64,000 bases of DNA from Garcia nutans (GCA_947685225.1 CANTUV010000072.1:6510001-6574000); one strand, 5' to 3'. Positions 1 through 11,922 are shown, numbered from the stretch's first letter. The notes: a model not told the origin generated them from the letters alone. Program-made: numbers and translations.

Positions 1-356
1 TTTGGCCATGTCACTTGAAGCTTGGCCATGTCTCATTGTCTTGGCTGTATTTCATCCTAAAATAGAGGCAGTACTTGACACACTCACAGACATGGCCATG
101 TCTGTGAGTGTGTTTGATCGACATGGCCATATCGCTTGAAGCTTGGCCATGTTTCTCAAAGAAAGTAAAGCATTGACTGACACTGGCAAGAGACACAGCC
201 AAGCCACTGGCCATGTCTCACCTAAGGAGCAAAAAATCCAAAGAACAAAGAAAGAAGAAGGTAGTGAAGGACATGGCCAGCAAGCTTAGCCGTGTCCCAA
301 GGAAAAATGAGAGACATGGCCAAGCCAAATCAATCTTGGCCGTGTCACCCTTAATT

Positions 357-364
357 TATATAAA
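357..364 (+). promoter_or_regulatory. TATA box of the 5' LTR
   Basis: TATATAAA, with the same word at 15573-15580 in the 3' LTR. It lies just downstream of the palindrome-rich part, the expected place for an LTR core promoter. The assignment is inferred from the motif and position. Confidence 0.5.
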
Positions 365-591
365 TTCTTTTGCACGATAGAAAAGAGAAGGAGGAGACGG
401 CTAGGGTTTGAGGAGAGAGAGAAAAGAAAAGAGAAGGAGGGGTCAAACACGATTTGGGGATGAGGAGAGAGTGATACTCTCCTTGTCCCTTCATCTTCAT
501 CCTCCATCTTCATCTTCTCCATCTTCCATTGACAAGATCTTTGAGGTTCTTTGGGATAAATTGGGTTAAACAAGCTCTTGAAGGTTGAAGA

Positions 592-691
592 AGCTTCATT
601 CCAAGGTTTGGTGACTTGAGAAAGCTCCATTCCATCTACCAAAGGCAAGCTCCATTCCAAGGTTTGGTGACTTGAGAAAGCTCCATTCCAT
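592..691 (+). repeat. 56-bp tandem duplication inside the 5' LTR
   Basis: Units start at 592 and 648. Each contains the words CCAAGGTTTGGTGACTTGAG and AAAGCTCCATTCCAT. The 3' LTR has a single copy near 15805-15850, so the duplication arose after insertion, or was lost from the other LTR. Confidence 0.8.
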
Positions 692-1558
692 ATTGCAAAG
701 GGGAATCAACCATTGAAGAGGGCTTGAGTTCTTCATCAAATATCAAAGTGGAGCTAGGAGGAAGACTAGTAATCCTACTCTTGGCATCTTCACAAGGGAT
801 TTTTCTATTCTCTCTTTTAATTCATTCCAATATTATTTTTGTTGTATTAAGAGAATTGATGTTGCAATGAACAATTTGTATTGAATGTTTTACATTGATG
901 ATGTTGAGCTAAATACCCATGCCTAGGGTTTGTAGTATATTTGATTGAATGCTTTGATTTGATACTTCCATTGTTGTACCTTGTGTTGGTTGATTGCTTT
1001 GGATTGTATGCTAGGTTGATAGATTAGCTACCTATTGATCTTTGAATATTGAATGAAGGATCGAGAGGTGAAATTTGATATCGAAATTATGCAATCGACT
1101 ACCCTATGAATGAATTAGAAATATAAGTTCTAGGGTTTCATTAATTTGCAAATTTAAAATAATTGGTTATTGTTATTTCATGAATGTGAGAACTAATGAA
1201 TTGGTAATTGACTAATTAACCTTAAAGAACAAATTAATTTACAAGGTTATGTTAATGGATAATTGAGAATTGAGCTTTGATTGAATGGACCTATAACCCT
1301 AGGCATATTCCCAAGAATCAATTTGATCTTTTACAACCTTCACACACATCAACCCTATGCACGTTAATTTTAGGTTTAAATTATTCTCACACCATTCCAA
1401 CACAACAAACTTCCGCATTTAAATAATTTGTCAATCAAGCTATTACGAACCACACCTTCTTGGGGAAACGACCTTGGGCCGATAACCTTTGCTACAGCTA
1501 CCTCATATACTTGCGAGTAACGCTTGTAGTAGTACTTAATTCGAGCGCAAGAAGTTTT

Positions 1559-1576
1559 TGGCGCCGCTGCCGGGGA
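1559..1576 (+). other. Primer binding site, tRNA-Asp type
   Basis: TGGCGCCGCTGCCGGGGA follows the 5' LTR. It differs by one base from the TGGCGCCGTTGCCGGGGA known from Athila and Tat elements, which is complementary to the 3' end of plant tRNA-Asp. It fixes the element as plus strand. Confidence 0.85.
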
Positions 1577-1723
1577 AGGCTGTTTAAGTAGTGATAGTTT
1601 GATTTTTCTTTTCAATTTAATTGATTGTTTGTTTTCTTTGAATTGTTTGTTTGTTTTGTTTGATTTTCTTTCAATTTAATTATTTATTTGTTTTCTTTAA
1701 GTTGCTAAGTGCCTTTTGTAAAT

Positions 1724-1783
1724 ATGCAGTTTTCATGGTACGTAGGGGTTTATGATGATAACCCTAACTCTGACATGGCATGG
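1724..1783 (+). pseudogene. First 20 codons of Athila-like gag, cut off by Sirevirus A
   Basis: An ATG at 1724 opens a frame that runs to a Trp codon at 1781-1783. The Sirevirus A LTR begins at the next base. The frame resumes without a shift at 11928, after the second copy of the target duplication CATGG. The whole gag would be 255 codons, so this little frame is real coding sequence and not noise. Its N-terminal part is far shorter than in intact Athila gag, which usually has several hundred residues before the zinc knuckle. Confidence 0.75.
1779..1783. other. Target site duplication CATGG of Sirevirus A (left; right copy 11923-11927)
   Basis: CATGG directly precedes the left LTR end (TGTTGTCCC at 1784) and directly follows the right LTR end (AACA at 11919-11922). 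Five-bp duplications are the rule for Copia integrases. CATGG also occurs at 1774-1778, so the left side reads as two overlapping copies. Confidence 0.85.
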
Positions 1784-3189
1784 TGTTGTCCCAAGATGGC
1801 AACCAAGAGGGGGGGGGTGAATTGGTTTCCTCAAGAAGTTATGACAATTTAAAAAACTCAACAAACGAGAAATGCGAAATAGAGAATTGGTTGAGTAATG
1901 GAAGAAGAAAAGAACACACAAGATTTATAGTGGTTCGGATTTACTTCAATCCTACATCCACTTCCTTAACAACTTGTTAAGGTTCCACTAGTCTTTGAAG
2001 TTTTCACAAGCTCACTTCCAACTTTACAAGTGTTTTTCTTAGGCTCACACTTACAACCCAAACAAGAGTTTTACAAGGCTCACTCTCTCAACCTAACAAG
2101 AGTTTTACAAGGCTTACTCTCACAACCCAAGTGTTTCCCAAGCTTACACTCAAACTTATACAATGGTGTTTTCAATGCTAACACCCAACATTCATAACAA
2201 TTCAAATACAAGTTTAAGTAAAAGGAAATTTGTTGCTTGGCTATGAAAATCTTTTCTTAATAATGTTGTCTCTTTTTATTTTCTCATGGAAACATTGTAT
2301 TTATAGCCAATGTGGTCTTACTAGCCGTTATTGTTGTTTAGAATAAAGTCTTGGCAGATTAGACCTTCTTTACTTAAACTGTTCGAAGCACTTAGCGGTC
2401 GCCCTTCATACAAGGATGGTCGCGCTCATGCTTCACGCGGTCGTCCTTTTAACCAGGGACGGTCGCTACTTTTGAAAAAGCTTCAACGGTCGAATTTTAG
2501 TGCTCTACAGCTGGAATCTTGCCCATGATGTGTTTGTCCGACCGTTTTTTGCCCATACTGTCTTTGTCGGGACGGTCGTGCCAAGCAAAGGTGCTGTCGC
2601 CCTTTTTGAATATTGAAGTGGGTTTACAACGGTCATGTCACGTGTCACTTTCTGACAGAGCAAAAGAGATGTCCGCCACAATTTGAATCTCGCGGTCGCC
2701 CTTCGTAGATTTTCGCGGTCGAACTCACATTCTCGCGTCGAACTTCTGGACGCATCTGAGGACGCAAACACTACTGTCTCTTTGAGCAATTTCTTCTTGA
2801 ATTGTGGGGCGGTCGCGACTCTGAATGGGGCGGTCGCTAAAGTGATAAGCGAGGTCGAGTTATTCACCGTTCTTGTTACCGCGAACCTTACTGTGATTGT
2901 AATGATTTAAGTTCCTTGAGTAGCGGTCGGGCAAATATTAGGACGATCGCTATTATGTAGGAGCGGTCGCGACTATGGTCGAACTTTTGACCGCGAAACC
3001 TACTGTGACAAGGTTTCATTTTGTAATTGCATGGAGCGGTCGTATTCAGGTGAGGTGCGACCGCTATACTTGTTCTGTTCACCTTTAATTGAAGCAACCT
3101 AATCCTGCAACAAGCTTTCTCAAACACAAGTTAAAATAGATCATCCATTTGAGTTGTCAAGGATCAAAATTAAGATCATTTGTCTAACA
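1784..3189 (-). repeat. 3' LTR of Sirevirus A
   Basis: It begins TGTTGTCCC and ends GTCTAACA in plus orientation, giving TGTTAGAC...GGGACAACA in element sense. It is nearly identical to the 5' LTR at 10551-11922 but keeps the 36 bp which that copy has lost near its tip. It contains about twenty CGACC/GGTCG words. The TATA box lies at 2298-2305 (TATAAATA on the minus strand). Confidence 0.93.
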
Positions 3190-3485
3190 ATCTCCCCCAT
3201 TTTGACTTTGACAATTCAAATGGAATGATGAGAGAAATAATAAATCTAAAATGCTCCCCCTTAACATATGCAACAATCATGGTTAAGAGCATTAATGTAT
3301 TATGAGATGTATCTTTCAACATATGTTATTGTTTGATGCAAACATTTCTCCCCCATAAACATTTTTCACTTATTTGCAAATGTTCAACAAATTTTCATAG
3401 TTGTTCAAATGTTCAACAAATTGTAACAAATTGTTCTTGTTTTCCCATTATTGTATTTTCATTCCATTTTGATATTTTCTCCCCC
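3190..3485 (-). other. Polypurine tract array of Sirevirus A
   Basis: CTCCCCC (GGGGGAG on the element strand) occurs at 3192-3198, 3254-3260, 3348-3354 and 3479-3485. The first abuts the 3' LTR and is the likely primer for plus-strand synthesis. Repeated polypurine tracts before the 3' LTR are characteristic of Sireviruses. Confidence 0.8.
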
Positions 3486-3638
3486 ATTGTCATAGGCAAA
3501 ATGAAACAAATGTTAAAAACAAATGAAACAATGAAAGGGAATATAAACATTATATATATTAAAGTGAAGGAAAGTACAAGACATGAAACATAAGCAGCAA
3601 ACATATGAAAATGCAAACAAAAACAAATTAAAGCTAAG

Positions 3639-5030
3639 CTATTCTGAGTCTACATCTAACTCTTCTTCAACTAAAGGAGCTTTCCCTTTATCTTGAGGTG
3701 CAACAGAGGCAGAGCTAGTGCTAAGGGATTCTTCTCCTTCAGCAATGCTTTGGGTGTGATCACTTATATCCCAATCTTCAAGATTGCATTGAGGCAAGTC
3801 CAATTTGCCTTGCATGTCATAAAGATCATGGTGCATGTGGGATATAAGGTCTATCCTCTTGTTTAAGTGCTGGAATCTCTTGGAAACACTTTTCTTGAAC
3901 TTAGTGAGTTTCCTGGAGAGAGTTTTGATAGCTTGGAGGATGAGTTGTGTGGAGGATGAAGCAGTTTCATGAGCAGCTTTTGATGAAGCAGCTTTTGAAG
4001 GTAGTTCTACTGCAACTTCTACAGAATCTCCCTCTTCCTCAATTGTATACCTTGGCCTTTTCTTTTGTTTATCCATAACTCCTTTCTTTCCATAGCAGTA
4101 TAAATATGATCCTTCTATCTTCCTTACACAACCAGCATGCTCTAAGTAATCCATTGTGATAGCATTGGAGGCTAGAGTGAAAGGGTTCCTCAAAGTAGCT
4201 AAGTTCAAATCATTCAGAAGGTTTAGGTGCCTAGCTATTTGAGTAACTTGAGAGGAAAGGAAGAAGGTACCAGTTCTTGTAACAGCATGATGGTAAAGGG
4301 TGTCAATCAAGAACTTGGTTGTGTTCATTTTGATGTTGTGGGTGAAAGCATAGAGAAAGATAAGGTCTCTCTTGGTTACTTTCTCATTCCCATCTGCTCT
4401 TTGATGAATGGTATAGGTGATAATCCTATGGAGCATCCAGTGGGTGAGAGATTTGATGTGCCTGGCTTTAGATTCCTTTTCAAAGGAAGTTTCAATGGAA
4501 ATTTCTTGCCAGAAATCAGAAAGGGTTGGGTTTGAGAAGATTTGGTCATTGTAGGAGGTTATACCTTCAGAAGGGAAGTTCCAAATGTTGCCAAATCCTT
4601 CTAGGGTTAAGAATTGATACTGATCAAAGAGTTTGAACCTAACCCCATACCACCCTAGTGCAGAGTTTGCATTTTTCTCAATTTGGAAAGACATGAGAAA
4701 CTCCTTACTTAGACTAGAGTAGCCTACCTCTTCTGGAAAGACAAAATTTCTCCATCCAAGGACATCCAACAATTCTTCAATTTCATCCTTGATATTCAAG
4801 GCAGACAGCATCCCACCAAAAGGTGATTTGGTGCCTTCAACCTTCTTCTTCTTTAGCATGGCCTACCTAATGTCTTCCTCAGTGGTTTTGTGATGAGGTT
4901 TGTGAATTTTCTCACCCCTTTTTGACTGTGGAGGAGATGGAGGTTCAACAACAGGTTCTTTAATTGTGATTCCTGGAACTCTCTTAGCTTGACCCTTAAT
5001 TTTGGAAGTGGTTTTTCTTTTGGGAGCCAT
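3639..5030 (-). pseudogene. Sirevirus A extra ORF (post-pol), broken by one stop
   Basis: The frame starts at an ATG at 5030-5028 (Met-Ala-Pro-Lys-Arg-Lys) and ends at 3639, about 463 codons. A TAG at 4865-4863 stands where Sirevirus B has a Tyr codon (TAT), so only a 406-residue downstream part remains open. The protein has a basic N-terminus, a central globular part with the feel of the 'putative plant transposon protein' domain (Trp-x-Leu-His-Arg-Ile, then Thr-Lys-Arg-Asp-Leu), a Ser/Ala-rich linker, a Lys-rich predicted coiled coil and an acidic tail. I see no signal peptide and no membrane span, so it does not look like an envelope protein. Function unknown. Confidence 0.75.
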
Positions 5031-5209
5031 TAGAAAAGAGAGTAGAAGTAAATTGGAAAACAGAGGGTGATTGAAAAGTAGAAGTTTTTAGGGTTTCAGA
5101 AGGAAGTTTGTGTGCTTTGATAGGCAAAATATCAGATAAACTGATGCAAAACACTCTTAAATAGATGAAGTAAAGAAAATAGCCGTTTATGACTGTTGAG
5201 AGTTAAGAG

Positions 5210-5500
5210 TTGCGACCTGTCACACAGCCAACGGTTATAAATTTTCGAGCAGAGTGTACAGGGTGCGGTCGCAGATTTAACAAGGTGCGATTGCGAAATG
5301 GTGTACAGCGACCATTATTATGACCAGTACACTCGCGAGTGAAGAAAACAACTGTAACGGTCGAAACTATTCAAATTGGTGTGATCGCGCACAAATTTTC
5401 TCGACCGCGCTCAGAGATTTTTATTGAATGAAACTAGCAGACGAAGTAGCGAGCGCGAAAGAACACTGGAGCGACCGCGACATTCTTAAAAATGAAAGAT
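5210..5500 (-). promoter_or_regulatory. Block of GCGACC/GGTCGC motifs upstream of the extra ORF
   Basis: Between pol and the extra ORF, GCGACC, GCGACCGC, CGACCGC, GATCGC and related words recur in both directions over about 280 bp. The same words crowd the LTR promoter region. The counterpart in Sirevirus B is 28680-28935. A role in transcription of the extra ORF is an inference. Confidence 0.45.
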
Positions 5501-5587
5501 TCAAGGAAAGATGGAAGATATTCTAAGTGTGTTAAGAAAAATTAATTTCATGCACATAGAAACTTTATTTTAAGGCAAAAATTCTAA

Positions 5588-8500
5588 TTAACTCAAAGTG
5601 ATTCCATCAATCATTCCTAAATTGAGTTTGATGAAGTTAAGTCTTTCTTCATTCAAGGGTTTTGTAAAGACATCAGCAAGTTGATTTTCTGTATCTATGA
5701 ATTCTAAGGTTATATTCTGATTTTGTACATTTTCTCTTAAGAAATGATGTCTAATATCTATGTGTTTGGATCTAGAATGTTGGATAGGATTCTTAGACAA
5801 ATTGATAGCACTAGTGTTGTCACATTTAATGGAGATATTGTTAAACATTTTACCATAGTCAAGCAATTGTTGTTTCATCCATAATATTTGTGTGCAACAA
5901 AAACATGCTGCAACATATTCAGCTTCCGTTGTGGATAAAGCAACTGATGCTTGTTTCTTACTATGCCAAGAAACTAGACAATTACCAAGAAAGTGACATG
6001 CTCCTGTTGTGCTTTTCCTATCTAATATACTACCAGCATAATCTGCATCTGAAAATCCTATAATATGAAATGATGTGTTTTTAGGATACCAAAGTCCTAA
6101 ATGTATTGTACCACTCAAATATTTCAAGATTCTCTTAGTGGCATTCAAGTGTGATTCTTTAGGACTAGTTTGAAATCTAGCACAAAGCATACACTATACA
6201 TTATATCAGGCCTAGAAGCAGTTAAGTAAAGTAGTGATCCGATGATACCTCGATATTTCTTCTCATCTACTGCTTTACCATTATCATCTTTACCTAATTT
6301 CAATGATGTGCTCATAGGAGTTTTGCTAGTTTTGCAGCCATCCATTCCAAATTTCTTGATGAGTTCTTTTGTATATTTGGATTGGTTGATGAAGATCCCA
6401 TCTTTACATTGCTTGACTTGCAGTCCAAGGAAAAACTTGAGTTCACCCATCATGCTCATTTCAAATTCCCTAGTCATACAAGAAGCAAATTCTTTGCACA
6501 AGGCTTCATTAGTAGCTCCAAATATTATGTCATCCACATAAATTTGTACAATCAAAATGTTGTGCTTATCCTTTTTAACAAAAAGAGTTGTGTCTACTTT
6601 TCCTTTTGAAAAACCATTTTCAAGCAAATATGCACTAAGTTTATCATACCAAGCTCTAGGTGCTTGCTTTAATCCATATAAAGCTTTGGTAAGTTTGAAA
6701 ACATGATCAGGAAATTTGTAGTTTTCAAAACCAGGAGGTTGTTCAACATAAACTTCTTCATTTATGAGTCCGTTTAGAAATGCACTTTTAACATCCATTT
6801 GATAAAGCTTAAAATTCATATGACATGCAAAGGCAAGTAATATTCTAATAGCTTCTAATCTAGCTACGGGGGCAAAGGTTTCATCATAGTCAATACCTTC
6901 TTCTTGATTATAACCTTTGGCTACCAATCTTGCTTTATTTCTAATGATGTGACCATTTTCATCAAGCTTATTCCTATAAACCCATTTGCATCCTATTATA
7001 GAATGATCTATAGGTCTAGGAGTAAGTTGCCAAACATTATTTCTTTCAAATTGATTAAGTTCATCTTGCATTGCAGTTATCCAATTTTCATCATTTAAAG
7101 TTTCCTCAATAGTTTTTGGTTCAATTTGAGAAACAAAAGCAACATTAACATCAATATGATTAATTTTAGATCTAGTAGTTACTCCCTTTGATGTTTCTCC
7201 AATGATGAGTTCCTTTGGATGATCTTTCTTGTATTGCCAATCCTTAGGTAGATCTTGAGCCTTTTCTTCAAGTTGATTGATCTTTGGAGCATCAATAGAT
7301 TCAAGAGGTTCAAGAATGCCTGCAGGGTCATTGAAAGTAATACCTTTCTTTTGATCAAGTTTAGATGATTCATCAAATACAACATGCATTGATTCTTCTA
7401 TAACTAGAGTTTTCATATTAAATACTCTATATGCTTTGCTATATGATGAATATCCTAAGAATATGCCTTCATCTGATTTGGATGAGAATTTTCCAAGATT
7501 ATCCTTGGTATTCAATATGAAGCATTTGCATCCAAATACTCTAAAATATCCAATTCTGGGTATTCTTCCATTCCATAGCTCATAAGAAGTTTTATTAGTT
7601 AAATGCCTTTTATAAACACGATTTGCAATGTAACAAGCTGTATTAACGGCTTCCGCCCAAAAATAAGATGGTAAATCATATTCATTGAGCATTGTCCTAG
7701 CCATTTCGATTAAAGTTCTATTTTTCCTTTCAACTACACCATTTTGCTGTGGAGTTCTAGGAGCAGAAAAATTGTGTGAAATGCCAAGTTCATTGCAAAA
7801 GTTTTCAAAGTTTTCATTTTCAAATTCTTTGCCATGATCACTTCTAATAGATGTGATCACATATCCTTTTTCATTTTGAACTCTTTTTGCAAAGGTTTTG
7901 AAGTAATTAAAGGCTTCATTCTTTTGAGCTGAGAAATTAACCCATGTGAATCTAGAGTAGTCATCAACAAGAACAAATGCATATGATTTGCCTCCTAAGC
8001 TTGTAACTCTATTTGGTCCAAACAAGTCTAAATGAATGAGCTCTAAAGGTCTAGAGGTGCTTATAACACACTTTGATTTAAATGAGCTTTTATGTTGCTT
8101 ACCATGTTGACAAGGTTCACAAATTCTGTCTTTATCATATTTTATCTTAGGTAAGCCATCAACTAAATTCTCATTACAAATATATTTCAATTGATCCATA
8201 CCAGCATGTCCTAGTCTTCTATGCCATAACCATGCATCATTATTAGTGGACATTAAACATGTATGATTAGAATGTATGCTTACATTGTAAGTGTTGTTTG
8301 TTCTAGTACCCTTAAATATGATAACATCATTTGAATTTGTGATTTTGCATTCCTTGGAATCAAACTTAACAAAGTATGCTTTATCACAAAGTTGACTAAC
8401 ACTTAGCAAGTTATGTTTCAAACCATCAACAAGCCATACATCTTCAATTAAATCCTTACCAATAGAACCAATGGAGCCAACACCAAGAATTTTGCCTTTA

Positions 8501-8658
8501 GCATTGTTTCCAAAAGTTACGTTACCTCCATGTTTATAGGTAATACTTGTAAAGAGCTTTGCATTTCCAGTCATATGCCTTGAGCATCCACTATCCACAA
8601 GCCATGTGCTTTCATTGGTAGTAGATTTTAGGCATACCTGCAAGCCAATTGTGATCAT
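5588..8658 (-). pseudogene. Sirevirus A pol: protease, integrase, RT, RNase H (one frameshift)
   Basis: The first 837 codons run open from an ATG at 8658 that overlaps the gag stop (ATGA). Domains in order are aspartic protease (Val-Asp-Ser-Gly near residue 22), GAG-pre-integrase HHCC (Trp-His-Arg-Arg-Leu-Gly-His), integrase core (His-Leu-Asp-Leu-Phe-Gly, then Arg-Ser-Asp-His-Gly, then Gly-Val-Val-Glu-Arg) and RT (Ala-Arg-Leu-Val-Ala-Lys-Gly; Tyr-Val-Asp-Asp at residues 707-710). The frame is then lost near 6187. RNase H continues in another frame from 6190 to 5588 with Ser-Asp-Ala-Asp-Tyr-Ala and Ser-Thr-Thr-Glu-Ala-Glu. A single-base loss explains it. All catalytic residues I can place are present, so this copy was active recently. 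Confidence 0.92.
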
Positions 8659-10496
8659 CCTTTTTTAGGTACCCACATATAGTTGGGTCCTTGATGATTA
8701 GTAGAAAGAGTGCCTTCTAAATTGAGATGAGCTTTTCTTATATAACAATAGAAATTTTTGTGACCAAATTTCATGCAATATGTGCATTGCCATGGTATCC
8801 TATGCTTCTGCATTTTTCTTTTTGCATTATACATACAACTACAAGTATGTGATTTCTTTTGTACAAGTTTAGTAAACAACAATGCATAATTGTTTTTGGC
8901 TTTATCTCCTAGTGAACCGTAAGAAGTTCTTTTAGACTTGGTGCAAGCATCTTTGATATGAACATCAGAAATTTTAGTTGTAGATGCTTTCACAAAAGTT
9001 GGTTTACTAGGTGCAATGTTGGTTGAGCCATTGAATCCTAATCCATATTTCAAGGAAGGTGATCTTTGATTATTAATTAATGTGTTCAATGCTTCCTTTC
9101 CATTATGAAATCTGGAAATTGATTCTTTTAGTTCTTTTAGTTCATGCTTCAATGTCTCATTCTCTTTAATCACCTTTTCTAAGTCATGTGAGCTTTTATT
9201 TAATTCTCCTATTGTATTCATTAAGTGTTCATTTGAGGTTTTCAATTCTAAGGTAGAGTTCTTTAAGCATATAAAATCCTTTTCTAACTTAGAGTTTTTC
9301 TCTTTATAGAGCATCATTTTAGAGAAATATTTTTCTTTTTTAGAATTCATGTGCTCAATCAAATCACTATCATCTATATCACTTATATCATCATGTGCTA
9401 CAAGATCAAAGGATTGAGTACTTACCTCATTGGAGTCATCTTCAATAGCCATGAGACAAAGATTTGCAATTCCTTCCTCTTCTTCTTCTTCACTTGAGGA
9501 AGAGTCATCCCATGTGGCTTTGAGAGACTTTTTCTTTTCTTTATCCCATTTCCTTTTGTTCTTTAATTTGTAGCAATCTGACTTGATGTGACCGGTTTTT
9601 CCACATTCATAGCATTTTACCTCATTTTTCTTTTCTTTATCTTTGAAGGAGAATTTAGGAGGTGTACCTTTGTTTGCTTGTAATCTTTTCTTCCTTTTCC
9701 ATTCATTCATTCTTTTTGAGAACATTGCCATTTCATCTTCATCATCAGTACCTTCATTGCTTGAGCTCTCAACTTCTTTGATTGCTTTGAGTGCAATTGG
9801 TTTTCTCTTTTCTTTCTCACCTTGATCTTCTTCTTTTTCACTGTGCAGCTCAAAAGTGAGTAATTTACCAACTAGCTCGTCGGTTCTTAATGTGCTGAGA
9901 TCATGAGCTTCTTCTATGGATGATACTTTGGATTCAAAGTTCTTTCTAGCTCTTAGGGCTCTCAAGATTTTACTGTTTACATCACCTTGATCATATACCT
10001 TGCCATACTTCTTCAGTTCATTGACAATAGCAAGCAAGCGATTTGTCATGTCGGTGACATTTTCATTTGGTTTCATCTTGAATAGCTCATACTCATGAAC
10101 ATGCATTTGTTTCTTGGTAAATCTTACTTGAGTTGTACCTTCATGGTAGTTTTTAAGTGTTTTCCAAATACAATGTGCACAAGTTAAATGTTGAACTCTT
10201 CCACCTTCTTCTCTTGAAATGGAGTTCATCAAGATGGAAGCAGCTCTATTGTTCTTGAATCGATCTCTGATATTGCTAGTTGACCATTGAGCTTTGGGAA
10301 GTGGAACTTGAATATCGTCAACTTCATGAGTAGGAGATTTCCACTCATTTTCCACGAAATCCCATAGTTCAATTCCTTCACTGGTTAGAAACAAATACAT
10401 TTTGTGTTTCCAGTATGAGTAATCCGTTCCATCAAAGTAGGGTCTAAGAATAGAGTTAAGATTTCCATGAGAGCTTGATGAAGAAGAAGTTGCCAT
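8655..10496 (-). CDS. gag: Sirevirus A gag polyprotein, 613 aa
   Basis: Intact capsid-type Gag. The N-terminal part fits the Copia gag domain (Tyr-Trp-Lys-His-Lys-Met near residue 28; Met-Thr-Asn-Arg-Leu near residue 153). A zinc knuckle of the form CX2CX4HX4C (Cys-Tyr-Glu-Cys...Cys) lies near residue 295, followed by an acidic run, a long predicted coiled coil around residues 380-460, and a second knuckle (Cys-Thr-Tyr-Cys...Cys) near residue 577. Two knuckles and a coiled coil fit Sirevirus Gag, which packages RNA in particles. The start follows the primer site by about 40 bp. It differs at only a few residues from the copy at 24175-26016. Confidence 0.93.
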   Translation of the reverse strand: MATSSSSSSHGNLNSILRPYFDGTDYSYWKHKMYLFLTSEGIELWDFVENEWKSPTHEVDDIQVPLPKAQWSTSNIRDRFKNNRAASILMNSISREEGGRVQHLTCAHCIWKTLKNYHEGTTQVRFTKKQMHVHEYELFKMKPNENVTDMTNRLLAIVNELKKYGKVYDQGDVNSKILRALRARKNFESKVSSIEEAHDLSTLRTDELVGKLLTFELHSEKEEDQGEKEKRKPIALKAIKEVESSSNEGTDDEDEMAMFSKRMNEWKRKKRLQANKGTPPKFSFKDKEKKNEVKCYECGKTGHIKSDCYKLKNKRKWDKEKKKSLKATWDDSSSSEEEEEEGIANLCLMAIEDDSNEVSTQSFDLVAHDDISDIDDSDLIEHMNSKKEKYFSKMMLYKEKNSKLEKDFICLKNSTLELKTSNEHLMNTIGELNKSSHDLEKVIKENETLKHELKELKESISRFHNGKEALNTLINNQRSPSLKYGLGFNGSTNIAPSKPTFVKASTTKISDVHIKDACTKSKRTSYGSLGDKAKNNYALLFTKLVQKKSHTCSCMYNAKRKMQKHRIPWQCTYCMKFGHKNFYCYIRKAHLNLEGTLSTNHQGPNYMWVPKKG

Positions 10497-10536
10497 TGTG
10501 GATCAGATTTCACAATTAAGTTTAAGAAATCTCAGG

Positions 10537-10548
10537 GCTCTGATACCA
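10537..10548 (-). other. Primer binding site of Sirevirus A (tRNA-iMet)
   Basis: GCTCTGATACCA is the reverse complement of TGGTATCAGAGC, complementary to the 3' end of initiator tRNA-Met. It lies 2 bp from the 5' LTR boundary at 10551. Confidence 0.92.
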
Positions 10549-10550
10549 AT

Positions 10551-11922
10551 TGTTGTCCCAAGATGGCAACCAAGAGGGGGGGGGGGTGAATTGGTTTCCT
10601 CAAGAAGTTATGACAATTTAAAAAACTCAACAAACGAGAAATGCGGAATAAAGAATTGGTTGAGTAATGGAAGAAGAAAAGAACACACAAGATTTATAGT
10701 GGTTCGGATTTACTTCAATCCTACATCCACTTCCTTAACAACTTGTTAAGGTTCCACTAGTCTTTGAAGTTTTCACAAGCTCACTTCCAACTTTACAAGT
10801 GTTTTTCTTAGGCTCACACTTACAACCCAAACAAGAGTTTTACAAGGCTCACTCTCTCAACCTAACAAGAGTTTTACAAGGCTTACTCTCACAACCCAAG
10901 TGTTTCCCAAGCTTACACTCAAACTTATACAATGGTGTTTTCAATGCTAACACCCAACATTCATAACAATTCAAATACAAGTTTAAGTAAAAGGAAATTT
11001 GTTGCTTGGCTATGAAAATCTTTTCTTAATAATGTTGTCTCTTTTTATTTTCTCATGGAAACATTGTATTTATAGCCAATGTGGTCTTACTAGCCGTTAT
11101 TGTTGTTTAGAATAAAGTCTTGGCAGATTAGACCTTCTTTACTTAAACTGTCCGAAGCACTTAGCGGTCGCCCTTCATACAAGGATGGTCGCGCTCATGC
11201 TTCACGCGGTCGTCCTTTTAACCAGGGACGGTCGCTACTTTTGAAAAAGCTTAAACGGTCGAATTTTAGTGCTCTACAGCTGGAATCTTGCCCATGATGT
11301 GTTTGTCCGACCGTTTTTTGCCCATACTGTCTTTGTCGGGACGGTCGCTCCAAGCAAAGGTGCGGTCGCCCTTTTTGAATATTGAAGTGGGTTTACAACG
11401 GTCATGTCACGTGTCACTTTCTGACAGAGCAAAAGAGATGTCTGCCACAATTTGAATCTCGCGGTCGCCCTTCATAGATTTTCGCGGTCGAACTCACATT
11501 CTCGCGTCGAACTTCTGGACGCATCTGAGGACGCGAACACTACTGTCTCTTTGAACAATTTCTTCTTGAATTGTGGGGCGGTCGTGACTCTGAATGGGGC
11601 GGTCGCTAAAGTGATAATCGAGGTCGAGTTATTCACCGTTCTTGTTACCGCGAACCTTACTGTGATTGTAATGATTTAAGTTCCTTGAGTAGCGGTCGGG
11701 CAAATATTAGGACGGTCGCTATTATGTAGGAGCGGTCGCGACTATGGTTGAACTTTTGACCGCGAAACCTACTGTGACAAGGTTTCATTTTGTAATTGCA
11801 TGGAGCGGTCGTATTCAGGTGAGGTGCGACCGCTATACTTGTTCTGTTCACCTTTAATTGAAGCAACCTAATCCTGCAACAAGCTTTCTCAAACACAAGT
11901 TAAAATAGATCATCCATTAACA
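10551..11922 (-). repeat. 5' LTR of Sirevirus A, with a 36-bp terminal deletion
   Basis: It matches 1784-3189 closely, but near the distal tip the element-sense sequence reads TGTTA then ATGGATG. The other LTRs have 36 additional bases between these words. The terminal TGTT and the flanking CATGG are kept, so the loss is internal and not a truncation. Confidence 0.9.
11067..11074 (-). promoter_or_regulatory. TATA box of Sirevirus A 5' LTR
   Basis: TATTTATA on the plus strand, TATAAATA in element sense, preceded in element sense by ACATTGGC, which may be an inverted CCAAT-type word. The same arrangement occurs in all four Sirevirus LTRs (2298-2305, 23601-23608, 31836-31843). Confidence 0.65.

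Larger units (their letters stand above)
1..1550 (+). repeat. 5' LTR of Athila-like element (left end outside window)
   Basis: It matches the 3' LTR at 14736-16730 over most of its length and ends about 9 bp before the primer binding site. The first 360 bp are rich in the palindromic word GACATGGCCATGTC and its variants. It carries a 56-bp tandem duplication at 592-691 that the 3' LTR lacks, so the two LTRs have diverged by repeat gain as well as by point changes. Open frames on its minus strand are not genes; they follow the repeat. Confidence 0.85.
1784..11922 (-). mobile_element. Sirevirus A: nearly complete Ty1/Copia element
   Basis: Read on the minus strand the order is 5' LTR (11922-10551), tRNA-iMet primer site, gag (10496-8655), pol (8658-5588), a block of GCGGTCG motifs, an extra ORF (5030-3639), four polypurine motifs and the 3' LTR (3189-1784). 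Separate gag and pol frames, the TGGTATCAGAGC primer site, an extra ORF after pol and multiple GGGGGAG tracts are Sirevirus hallmarks. It is flanked by CATGG. Defects seen are one frameshift between RT and RNase H, one stop in the extra ORF and a 36-bp deletion in the 5' LTR tip. It is closely related to Sirevirus B at 22717-32355. Confidence 0.93.
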